NCBI GenBank assembly: GCA_035512575.1
Contig: DATKDT010000171.1
Location: forward strand, 1-25,659
Source of the DNA: JALYRV01 sp035512575
GTDB lineage: Bacteria > Acidobacteriota > Vicinamibacteria > Vicinamibacterales > SCN-69-37
Reading direction: 5' to 3'
DNA length: 25,659 nucleotides
Shown: in pieces, positions 8,119 to 14,605 of the stretch
Position numbering within the stretch: position 1 is the stretch's first letter
Layout of the letters: each line of letters starts with the position of its first letter
The notes under the pieces: model-generated
What the model saw: the letters and a program-made list of their open reading frames with translations, nothing else
What the model was told of the DNA's origin: nothing
Databases searched by the model: none
Made by a program: the position numbers and the translations under genes

Positions 8119-9217
8119 CGAGCGTCCTCCACCGGCCGGATGCAGCCGGACTGCGGACAATGACCGGCGCGGCCGCCCGCTGCGCGCTCTGCGGGTGGCC
8201 GTCCCGCCCGCCCGTCACCGCCTCAATCGCATCGTCGAGCAGCGTGGCGGCGGTGATGTCGGGCCCGGCGCCCGGACCCGCGAACACCAGGCGGCCGCTG
8301 TGGCGGCTGTCGATGACGATCGCATTGTCGCGGCCGGTGACCGACGCCAGCGGATGGGAGACGGGCACCCAGGCGGGACCGACGAAGGCGCTGATGAACG
8401 GCGCACCGCGTCCGTCGATGCGCTCCGCGGCAATCACCGGCTTGACGACGCCGCCAAGCCGCGCCGCCTCCGCCAGGTCTTCGCGCGTGACGCCCGCGAT
8501 GCCGTCGACGCGCACCGCCCCCGGCCGGATGACGGCCCCGAACAGCGTGTCGCACAGCAGCACCAGCTTGGCGAGCGCGTCGGCGCCGGAGATGTCGGCA
8601 GCCGCGTCCGGCTCCGCGTAGCCGAGTGCCTGCGCTTCGCCGAGCGCCGCCTCGAAGGTGAGGCCGGCGGCGACGCGCGACAGGATGAAATGGGAGGTGG
8701 CGTTGACGATGCCGGCAAACCGCGTGACGTGGGCGGCAAGCGGCCGCCGCTCGAAGGCGCCGACGAACGGCACGCCCGCGATGACGGCGGCGTCGACGCG
8801 CAGCGACGTGCCGGCGCGGGCGGCGATGCGGCGCAGGCGCGGCCCGTCGCCCGCGATCATGATCTTGTTGGCCGAGACCACCGGCGTGCCCCTGCCGAGC
8901 ACGCGGCCGGCGAGCGTGGCGGCCGGCTCGCGGCCGGCCATGACGTCGATCACGACGTCGTAGCGGCCGCGCAGGAACGCCTCGGCGTTGCTGGTGAGGC
9001 GGGCGACCGCGGGCGCGCGGCGCGGCTTCGCGACGTCGCGCACGAGCGCGCATGCGATCGAGACGGCGCAGCCGCGCGCGCCGAGGCGCGGCGCCGCCGC
9101 GGCCGCGGCGCGCGCCACGGCCTGGCCGACCTGGCCGAATCCCAGCAGTCCGACACGAATGACGCGCGCGCCCGCCGTCGTCGCACGCGACGGCGCGGGC
9201 AGGGCCGAGACAGACAT
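8111..9217 (-). CDS. hom: Homoserine dehydrogenase without ACT domain
   Basis: 368 residues. It reduces aspartate semialdehyde to homoserine with NAD(P)H. The dinucleotide motif GLLGFGQVG is at 23-31, Lys118 sits in VSANKIMIA, and the substrate and catalytic region AEPDAAADISGADALAK ends with Lys217. The C-terminus stops after the substrate domain, without the ACT module carried by many bacterial enzymes. The ATG at 9217 is chosen because GGAGAAGG lies just upstream; the frame continues through the riboswitch but that part is not coding. It is the first gene of the hom-ask-metB unit and overlaps ask by eight bases. Confidence 0.9.
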   Translation of the reverse strand: MSVSALPAPSRATTAGARVIRVGLLGFGQVGQAVARAAAAAAPRLGARGCAVSIACALVRDVAKPRRAPAVARLTSNAEAFLRGRYDVVIDVMAGREPAATLAGRVLGRGTPVVSANKIMIAGDGPRLRRIAARAGTSLRVDAAVIAGVPFVGAFERRPLAAHVTRFAGIVNATSHFILSRVAAGLTFEAALGEAQALGYAEPDAAADISGADALAKLVLLCDTLFGAVIRPGAVRVDGIAGVTREDLAEAARLGGVVKPVIAAERIDGRGAPFISAFVGPAWVPVSHPLASVTGRDNAIVIDSRHSGRLVFAGPGAGPDITAATLLDDAIEAVTGGRDGHPQSAQRAAAPVIVRSPAASGRWRTLDG

Positions 9218-9288
9218 CGACGCCACCTTCTCCAAAACCACGGCGAATCGCCGATCGGCGATTACACCGCGCCTGACAACCGGGAGTG

Positions 9289-9316
9289 AAAACGGCGCCG
9301 CTCGGAAGAAGCGGCG
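9289..9316 (-). terminator. Leader hairpin behind the SAM riboswitch (expression platform)
   Basis: On the minus strand CGCCGCT pairs perfectly with AGCGGCG around a seven-base loop, and four T residues follow after CCG. This looks like a weak intrinsic terminator between the riboswitch and hom. The loop-side CTTCTT can pair either with AAGAAG at the riboswitch 3' end or, as CTTCTTC, with the GGAGAAG ribosome site of hom. That would let SAM binding switch transcription or translation. The complementarities are seen in the sequence; the mechanism is inferred. Confidence 0.5.
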
Positions 9317-9323
9317 GTGTCTT

Positions 9324-9424
9324 CTTATCTCTCCCACGATGGGGCAGGACTTAGCACCTTGGCCGTTGCGGCCAGGTTGCTGTGGCGTCTCAGGGCCTGA
9401 TCCCTCAGCCACTCTGGATAAACG
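9324..9424 (-). promoter_or_regulatory. SAM-I (S-box) riboswitch
   Basis: The minus strand carries the conserved S-box signature in order: TTTATCCAGAG at the P1/P2 entry, GGCTGAGGGATCAGGCCC, GCAACC of the core, GGTGCTAAGTCC in the P3/P4 region, and GAGATAAG closing P1. P1 forms between TTTATC (9417-9422) and GATAAG (9324-9329). This aptamer class binds S-adenosylmethionine and switches methionine-pathway genes off. It sits between a good promoter and hom-ask-metB, as expected for the class. Confidence 0.93.
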
Positions 9425-9452
9425 CGCCGCGGGTAATCGCAACGCGAGATAC

Positions 9453-9482
9453 ACGTTAGTGGATGCGTGGATGTCGTGTCAA
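9453..9482 (-). promoter_or_regulatory. Sigma-70-type promoter of the hom operon
   Basis: On the minus strand a perfect TTGACA (9477-9482) is followed 18 bases later by TAACGT (9453-9458). Transcription would start near 9446, about 20 bases before the riboswitch, giving a leader of about 230 bases to hom. The -10 box keeps the T, A and final T of the consensus. Placement relative to the riboswitch makes the call strong. Confidence 0.68.
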
Positions 9483-9528
9483 GCACCAGGCGAAGCGGCC
9501 GCGCGACAGGGCGCTCGGGCAAGTCCGT

Positions 9529-9681
9529 CGCCGCGCCCTCGTCCGTGCTCCGGTGCGATGTCCGGCATTCCGCCGCGCCGGCGGGGCGAGTCGGGCCAAA
9601 GAGCGGTCCCTCCGACGTCTTTTTTACGCCGTCGCGGCAGAACGCCGGACACCGCGTCGGAGCACGGACGAGGGCGCGGCG
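9529..9681. repeat. 153-bp long palindrome (large imperfect hairpin)
   Basis: Outer arms 9529-9552 and 9658-9681 are perfect inverted copies of 24 bases. The inner arms (9553-9583 and 9627-9657) continue the symmetry with about six mismatches in 31. The remaining middle part again holds a small pair (GTCGG and CCGAC) and a run of six T. No target-site duplication or coding frame was recognised. It begins 29 bases behind the stop of the NtrY-like kinase. It may be a terminator of that transcript, a MITE-like insertion, or another dispersed repeat. Confidence 0.8.
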
Positions 9682-9710
9682 GCGCGTGTAGAGCGTCGTC
9701 TGAGATCGGA

Positions 9711-11078
9711 TTAATGGAGCGGCAGCCGCAGTGTGGCGCGGCAGCCGGCGCGGTCGGCGCGGTTCTCGAGCGTGATGGTGCCGCCGTGGGCTTCGGCAAT
9801 CTGGCGGCTGAGCGCGAGGCCGATGCCCGATCCGTTCGGCTTCGTCGTGAAGAACGGCACGAAGAGGTTGGCGGTGTCGGGCAGCCCGCGCCCCTCGTCA
9901 TCGACGACGATTTCGACGAAGGGGCCCGCGGCGCGCCACGACATGGCGACGCCGCCGCCGGTTTCGAGCGACGCGTCGACGGCGTTGCGCACGAGATTGA
10001 TCAGCGCCTGCTCCACCTGATCCTGATCGGCCAGCAGGGCGATGTCCGCACCGCCGGCGGCGCCGGTGCCCGCGCCGAGCGCCACCGGCAGCCGCTTCTC
10101 GAGCTCCGCGATGCGCGTGACGAGCGGCGCCACGTGCACCTGCCGCGACTGCGGCTTCGGCAGCCGCGCGAGCTGCGCGTAGGCGCGGAGGAACCGGCCG
10201 AGCGCGCCCGACCGCTCCTCGATCAGCGACAGTCCCTGCTGCACCTCGTCGCTGCGCGCGAACGCCGGCGCGCGATCGATGATGCGCCGCAGGCTGTGCG
10301 CCAGTGACTTGATCGGCGTCAGCGAGTTGTTGATCTCGTGCGACAGCACGCGCACGATGCGCTGCCACGCGAGCTTCTCTTCCTCACGCAGCGCCTGGCT
10401 CAGGTCGGCGACGACGACGAGGTGGTGCGGGCGGCCGTCGCGGTAGAACACCGCGCGGCGCACCTCGTAGCGGCCGTGCCGGTGCGAGAAAAGCCGATCG
10501 ACCATCTGCCGCGTCTCGCCCGAGAGAAACGGCGTGAAGCCGAGATCCGCGGCGGGCTGGCCGGCCAGCTGCGCCGCGGCCCTGCCCGCCATCCGCTCGC
10601 CGGCGCGGTTGACGAGCAGCAGCCGGTGGTCGGGGTCGAACGCGAAGACCGCGACGTCGATCTCCTCCATGACGTGCGTGAGCAGCGCCGTGGACTCGAT
10701 CGCCTCGGTGCGCTGGCGCTGCAGGGTGTGGCCGAGATCGTTGACCTCGTTCATGACGAGGCCGACCGAGCTGTCGCGCTTCGCGCCCGTGCCGCGAATC
10801 GAGTAGTCGCCCTCGCGCAGCGCGCCGAGCAGGTTGGTCACGACCTGCAGCGATCGCACCACCATCTGATGCGCGGCGGCGGCCGCGCCGAAGTAGCCGG
10901 CGAGGATCAGCACGGTCAGCGACCATCGCGATTCAGGCAGGGCCCACCAGGGCTCGCCGCCAACGGGAGACCAGACCGACCAGATGATGTAGAGGAGGCC
11001 CGCGACCGCCGGAAACCCGCCGGCCAGCACCAGCAGCGTGACGCTGGCCTCGAGACTGCGCGTCTGACGTCGCGTCAT
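9711..11078 (-). CDS. NtrY-like membrane histidine kinase
   Basis: 455 residues. Two transmembrane helices (about 12-35 and 51-70) enclose a short loop. A HAMP-like segment lies at 75-120 and a PAS-type domain at about 132-225. The HisKA box has His247 in RVLSHEINNSLTPIKSLA, and the ATPase domain has LINLVRNAVDAS, DDEGRGLP and GSGIGLALS. The SHEINN(S)L(T)PI box is the NtrY/NtrB-type version used by kinases of sigma-54 activators. The start ATG overlaps the stop of the sigma-54 regulator by four bases (ATGA), so the pair is translationally coupled and almost certainly cognate. Confidence 0.92.
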   Translation of the reverse strand: MTRRQTRSLEASVTLLVLAGGFPAVAGLLYIIWSVWSPVGGEPWWALPESRWSLTVLILAGYFGAAAAAHQMVVRSLQVVTNLLGALREGDYSIRGTGAKRDSSVGLVMNEVNDLGHTLQRQRTEAIESTALLTHVMEEIDVAVFAFDPDHRLLLVNRAGERMAGRAAAQLAGQPAADLGFTPFLSGETRQMVDRLFSHRHGRYEVRRAVFYRDGRPHHLVVVADLSQALREEEKLAWQRIVRVLSHEINNSLTPIKSLAHSLRRIIDRAPAFARSDEVQQGLSLIEERSGALGRFLRAYAQLARLPKPQSRQVHVAPLVTRIAELEKRLPVALGAGTGAAGGADIALLADQDQVEQALINLVRNAVDASLETGGGVAMSWRAAGPFVEIVVDDEGRGLPDTANLFVPFFTTKPNGSGIGLALSRQIAEAHGGTITLENRADRAGCRATLRLPLH

Positions 11079-12433
11079 AGCCCGTGCTGCTGCAGCCGGC
11101 GGTACAGCGCGCTGCGGCTCATGCCGAGCTGCTCGGCGGCCTTGCGCACGTCGCCGCCGTGGCGCGCGAGCACTTTCTGGATGAAGGCGCGCTCGGCCTC
11201 GTCGAGCGACATGCCGTCGGGCGAGAGCGCGGGCGCCGGCGCGTCCTGCAGGCCCAGATCGCCCGCCGACATCGTGCGCGACGTCGCCATCAGCATGCCG
11301 CGCTCGATGCTGTGCGCGAGCTCACGCACGTTGCCGGGCCAGGTGTGCGAGAGGAGCGCCTGCTCGGCCGCGCGATCGAAGCCCGTGATGTCCTTCTGGT
11401 ACCGCGCGCGGTAATGCGCGAGATAGTGCGCGGCCAGCGGCATGATGTCGTCGCGCCGCTCACGCAGCGGCGGCAGCCGGATCTCGACGGTGTTGAGGCG
11501 GTAGAGGAGATCCTCGCGGAAGCGGCCCTCGCGAATCTCCGTCCCGAGATCGGAGTTGGTCGCCGAAATCACGCGCACGTTGACGAAAATGGTGCGCGAC
11601 GATCCGACGCGCTGCACCTCGCCCGTCTGCAGCACGCGCAGCAGCTTGGCCTGCAGCTTCACCGGCATGTTCGCGATCTCGTCGAGGAACAGCGTGCCCT
11701 CGTCGGCCAGCTCGAAACAGCCCATGCGATCGACGCGCGCGTCGGTGAAGGCGCCCTTCACGTGGCCGAACAGCTCCGACTCGGCGACGCCCTCCGACAG
11801 CCCGCCGGCATTCATCGTCACGAGCGGCCGGCTGGCCCGCTTCGACCAGGCGTGGAGGAGGCTCGCGACCACTTCCTTGCCCGTGCCGTGCTCGCCGGTG
11901 ATCAGCACGCTGGCGTCGGAGGGCGCGACGCGCTGAATCTGCTCGCGCACCTCCTGCATCGACGCGGAGGCCGCGATGAAGTCGGGCAGCGCACGGGTCT
12001 GGCGCCGCGAGCTTTCCTCCTGCAGCCGCCGACTCTTGCGCAGCGCGCGACGCAGCTCGAGCTGGGTCGCCACCGCCGCCAGCAGCTTGTCGTCGTCCCA
12101 CGGCTTCTCGATGTAGTCGCGCGCGCCGCGGCGCATCGCCTCGACGGCGCCGGCCACGCTGCCCCATCCGGTGATCACGAGCACCGGCAGCGTCGGATCG
12201 ACGGCGCGCAGGCGCTCGAGCAGCTCGAAGCCCTCCTGCCCCGAGGTCGTGTCGCGCGTGTAGTTCAGATCGATCAACGCGAGGTCGAAGTCGCGCTGTT
12301 CGACGAGATCGAGCAGCTCGCGCGGCGACGCCGCCGCGCGCACGTCGTAGCCCTCGACGCCAAGCAGCATCTGCAGGGCGTTGCGAATGTCGGCCTGGTC
12401 GTCGGCGATGAGGATGCGGCCTTTCATCTCCAT
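11075..12433 (-). CDS. Sigma-54-dependent response regulator (NtrC family), GAFTDA variant
   Basis: 452 residues: receiver (5-125) with Asp55 and Lys110, AAA+ domain (about 152-385) and a Fis-type helix-turn-helix (about 408-452). The AAA+ domain has Walker A GEHGTGKE (180-187), Walker B LFLDEI (248-253) and arginine-rich REDLLYRL. The sigma-54 contact loop reads GAFTDA (227-232) instead of GAFTGA. The receiver has a long loop after the phospho-Asp (DLNYTRDTTSG), shared with the divergent PP2C protein. ATG at 12433 is preferred because GGAG lies at a normal distance; that GGAG belongs to the adjacent heptamer repeat. ATG at 12427 is an alternative. It is co-transcribed with the kinase. Confidence 0.92.
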   Translation of the reverse strand: MEMKGRILIADDQADIRNALQMLLGVEGYDVRAAASPRELLDLVEQRDFDLALIDLNYTRDTTSGQEGFELLERLRAVDPTLPVLVITGWGSVAGAVEAMRRGARDYIEKPWDDDKLLAAVATQLELRRALRKSRRLQEESSRRQTRALPDFIAASASMQEVREQIQRVAPSDASVLITGEHGTGKEVVASLLHAWSKRASRPLVTMNAGGLSEGVAESELFGHVKGAFTDARVDRMGCFELADEGTLFLDEIANMPVKLQAKLLRVLQTGEVQRVGSSRTIFVNVRVISATNSDLGTEIREGRFREDLLYRLNTVEIRLPPLRERRDDIMPLAAHYLAHYRARYQKDITGFDRAAEQALLSHTWPGNVRELAHSIERGMLMATSRTMSAGDLGLQDAPAPALSPDGMSLDEAERAFIQKVLARHGGDVRKAAEQLGMSRSALYRRLQQHGL

Positions 12434-12439
12434 GAAAGG

Positions 12440-12627
12440 CTCCAGGCTCCAGACTCCAGACTCCAGGGGTTCGCGCAAGCGCTACGGACCATTCCCACTT
12501 CCGGGACGTTCGGGCGAAATACGGGGAGTTTCACGCGGTTTGCCACCAACCTAGGAAGATACATGCCAGTGCCGGTTTCGCGAAAGGATTCCGCCGTACC
12601 TGGAGTCTGGGGTCTGGAGTCTGGAGC
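12440..12627. repeat. Inverted heptamer arrays in the divergent promoter region
   Basis: Four tandem units of CTCCAGR stand at 12440-12467, and four units of the reverse complement type (CTGGAGT, one unit CTGGGGT) at 12600-12627. They face each other across a core of 132 bp between the sigma-54 regulator and the PP2C gene. The left array lies in the leader of the sigma-54 regulator and supplies GGAG at ribosome-site distance from its start codon. No further structure was recognised in the core. Confidence 0.75.
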
Positions 12628-12639
12628 CTGTTTCGCGTC

Positions 12640-12654
12640 TGGCACGCCCCGTGC
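12640..12654 (+). promoter_or_regulatory. Candidate sigma-54 promoter for the receiver-PP2C gene
   Basis: TGGCACG, four bases, GTGC matches the -24/-12 consensus TGGCACG-N4-TTGC at all but one specified position, with the invariant GG and GC at correct spacing. Transcription would begin near 12666, only about seven bases before the ATG, so the message would be nearly leaderless. The same bases form a small GCAC/GTGC palindrome, which could explain the match by chance. Confidence 0.4.
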
Positions 12655-12672
12655 TCATTTCGGCGGCGCTCC

Positions 12673-13839
12673 ATGCATCAAGCGCCTCCGCCGCCGCGCG
12701 TGCTCGTGGCCGACGACCAGACCGACATCCTGCAGGCGCTGCGGCTGCTGCTCGTCGACGCCGGCGTCGAGCCCGAGCTGGTCACCTCGATCGAAGGCGT
12801 GCGCGATCGCCTGGCCGGGGCGACGTACGACCTGCTGCTGATGGATCTCAACTACACGCGCGACACGACGTCGGGACGCGAAGGGCTCGACCTCATCACC
12901 GAAGTGCGGGCCCGGGATCGACATCTGCCGATTGTCGTGATGACCGGCTGGGGCAGCATCGACACGGCGGTCGAGGCCATGCGCCGCGGCGCGCGCAGCT
13001 TCGTGCAGAAACCCTGGGACGACCTCACGCTCGTCGAGGTCGTGAAGCGCGAGATTGCCGACGGCGTGTCGTCGCGCCGCGCCGACGCGCGGCTCGAGCG
13101 CGAACAGGAAGAGGCGCGCCTGATTCAGCGCGCGCTGCTGCCCACCACGCTGCCCGCGCTCGAGGGCGTCCGCATCGCGGCGATGTGGAACCCGGCGAGC
13201 GGCTTTGGCGGCGACTGCTATGACGTCATCCGGTTCAACGCCGCGACGCCCGGCGCCGAGGATAATGCCGAGCGGGTGGGCATCACGGTGGCCGACGTCG
13301 CCGGCAAGGGCCTGCCGGCCGCGCTGCTCATGTCCAACCTGCAGGCGGCCGTGCGCGCGTTCGCATCGGAAGCCTCGACGCCGCAGCAGGTGGCCACGAG
13401 CGTCAACCGGCTCCTCTGCCGCAACATCGCGGTCGGCAGGTTCGTGAGCTTCTGCTATCTCGTCATCGATCGCTCGCGCGGCCTGCTCACGTTCGCCAAC
13501 GCCGGCCACAATCCCCCGCTCCTGGTGCGCGGCGGCGGCGAGGCGGCTCGCCTGCTTTCGGGCGGCATGGTGCTCGGCGTCATGCCCGACGCCACCTACG
13601 ATCAGCTCGAGGTCGCGGTCGCGCCTGGCGACAGGCTCATCCTGTATACGGACGGCATCATCGAGGCCGAAAACGCGGCGGGCGAAGACTACGGCGAGCA
13701 CCGGCTCAGCCGCGTGGCCGCGGCGCACAGCACCGGCACGCCGCAGCACATCCTCGACGCCATCTTCGAGGACGTCTCGTTGTTCGCCGCGGGGCGCTTC
13801 GAAGACGATGCGACGCTGATCGTGGCCGCCATCGACTAG
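12673..13839 (+). CDS. Response regulator with PP2C (SpoIIE/RsbU-type) phosphatase output
   Basis: 388 residues. Receiver (8-125) with Asp58 and Lys113 (VQKP), a helical linker (125-150) containing the RsbU-like QEEARLIQRALLP, then a PP2C-type serine phosphatase domain (about 160-388). Metal-site acidic residues are visible in GGDCYDV, ADVAGKGLPAALLMS, YTDGIIEA and EDDATLIV. Such proteins dephosphorylate anti-sigma-factor antagonists when the receiver is phosphorylated, but no antagonist or anti-sigma gene lies in this window. The receiver is a close relative of that of the divergent sigma-54 regulator. There is no strong ribosome site before the ATG. Confidence 0.92.
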   Translation: MHQAPPPPRVLVADDQTDILQALRLLLVDAGVEPELVTSIEGVRDRLAGATYDLLLMDLNYTRDTTSGREGLDLITEVRARDRHLPIVVMTGWGSIDTAVEAMRRGARSFVQKPWDDLTLVEVVKREIADGVSSRRADARLEREQEEARLIQRALLPTTLPALEGVRIAAMWNPASGFGGDCYDVIRFNAATPGAEDNAERVGITVADVAGKGLPAALLMSNLQAAVRAFASEASTPQQVATSVNRLLCRNIAVGRFVSFCYLVIDRSRGLLTFANAGHNPPLLVRGGGEAARLLSGGMVLGVMPDATYDQLEVAVAPGDRLILYTDGIIEAENAAGEDYGEHRLSRVAAAHSTGTPQHILDAIFEDVSLFAAGRFEDDATLIVAAID

Positions 13840-13840
13840 G

Positions 13841-13877
13841 CCGGGCCGGCGCGTAAGCGCAAAGCGGCCGGCCGGCG
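13841..13877 (+). terminator. GC-rich hairpin behind the PP2C gene
   Basis: GGCCGG-type blocks on both sides of a loop (GCGTAAGCGCAAAG) can form a strong hairpin directly after the stop codon. There is no T-tract, so it would be a poor intrinsic terminator and may only stabilise the 3' end. Confidence 0.3.
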
Positions 13878-13886
13878 TCTAAGCCT

Positions 13887-13892
13887 TATAAT
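13887..13892 (+). promoter_or_regulatory. -10 box of the exported methyltransferase gene
   Basis: A perfect TATAAT lies 25 bases before the ATG, leaving a short leader that contains the AGGAG ribosome site. No recognisable -35 hexamer is seen at 17 bases upstream. Confidence 0.45.
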
Positions 13893-13917
13893 CGACGCAA
13901 CTTTTCCAGGAGCCCAG

Positions 13918-14472
13918 ATGCACAAACGTGTCGCAGTCTTTCTGACCATCGCCGCGCTCTCCGCCTCGACCGTGTGGGCGGGTGTGGCTCAGCAGGCGCA
14001 GGCCCCGGCCCGCACGCCCGACGTCATCTACGTGCCGACGCCGCCCGAAGTGGTCGAGGCCATGCTGCGGCTGGCCAAAGTCGGTCCGAACGACGTCGTA
14101 TACGACCTCGGCTCGGGCGACGGCCGCATCGTCATCACCGCCGCGCAGAAATTCGGCGCGCGCGGCATCGGCTTCGACATCGATCCCGAGCGCATTGCCG
14201 AAGCGAATGCCAACCTCGCGCAGGCCGGCGTCGGCGACCGCGTCAGGTTCGTGCAGGCCGATCTGTTCGAGCAGGATCTGAGCGAGGCGACGGTCATCAC
14301 CCTCTATCTGCTGCCCTCGCTCAACATGAAGCTGCGGCCCACGCTGTGGAAGCTGAAGCCCGGCACGCGCATCGTGTCGCACAGCTTCGACATGGGCGAC
14401 TGGCAGCCGGAGGCCACGGAAAACATCGACGGCCGCACCGTCTATTTCTGGACGGTCGGCAAGGGCCACTAA
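13918..14472 (+). CDS. Class I SAM-dependent methyltransferase with a signal peptide
   Basis: 184 residues. Residues 1-21 form a standard signal peptide (MHKR, hydrophobic core, cleavage after VWA). The mature part begins with a Gln/Ala-rich linker and VPTPPEVVEAML, then the SAM-binding motif I DLGSGDGR (63-70) and GIGFDIDPERI (83-93), the acidic end of strand two. Motifs IV to VI follow (VQADLFE, ITLYLLPSLN). An export signal on a SAM-binding fold is odd because SAM is a cytoplasmic cofactor. AGGAG lies seven bases before the ATG and a TATAAT sits upstream, so this is a short single-gene unit. The substrate is unknown. Confidence 0.85.
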   Translation: MHKRVAVFLTIAALSASTVWAGVAQQAQAPARTPDVIYVPTPPEVVEAMLRLAKVGPNDVVYDLGSGDGRIVITAAQKFGARGIGFDIDPERIAEANANLAQAGVGDRVRFVQADLFEQDLSEATVITLYLLPSLNMKLRPTLWKLKPGTRIVSHSFDMGDWQPEATENIDGRTVYFWTVGKGH

Positions 14473-14605
14473 GCGGCAGCGCCGGCGAGGCGATTCGTTC
14501 GATCGGTTGTCTCCTCGAGGCATGAAGTCTCATCCTCGCGCGCGGCCTTCGAACTTCTGGCCGAGCTAGGTCTCGCCTGCCCTGCGTTAGACTCGCATCC
14601 AGCTA

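Noticed and set aside
9218..9454. N-terminal extension of hom through the leader
   Set aside because: The frame is open but would translate the riboswitch. A good ribosome site and the family N-terminus place the start at 9217.
9463..9714. Short open frames over the 153-bp palindrome
   Set aside because: Their translations only mirror the inverted repeat and have no start signals or homology that I recognise.
12555..12576. Second sigma-54 promoter on the minus strand (TGGCATG-N4-TTCC)
   Set aside because: The invariant GC of the -12 element is CC, so it is unlikely to function.
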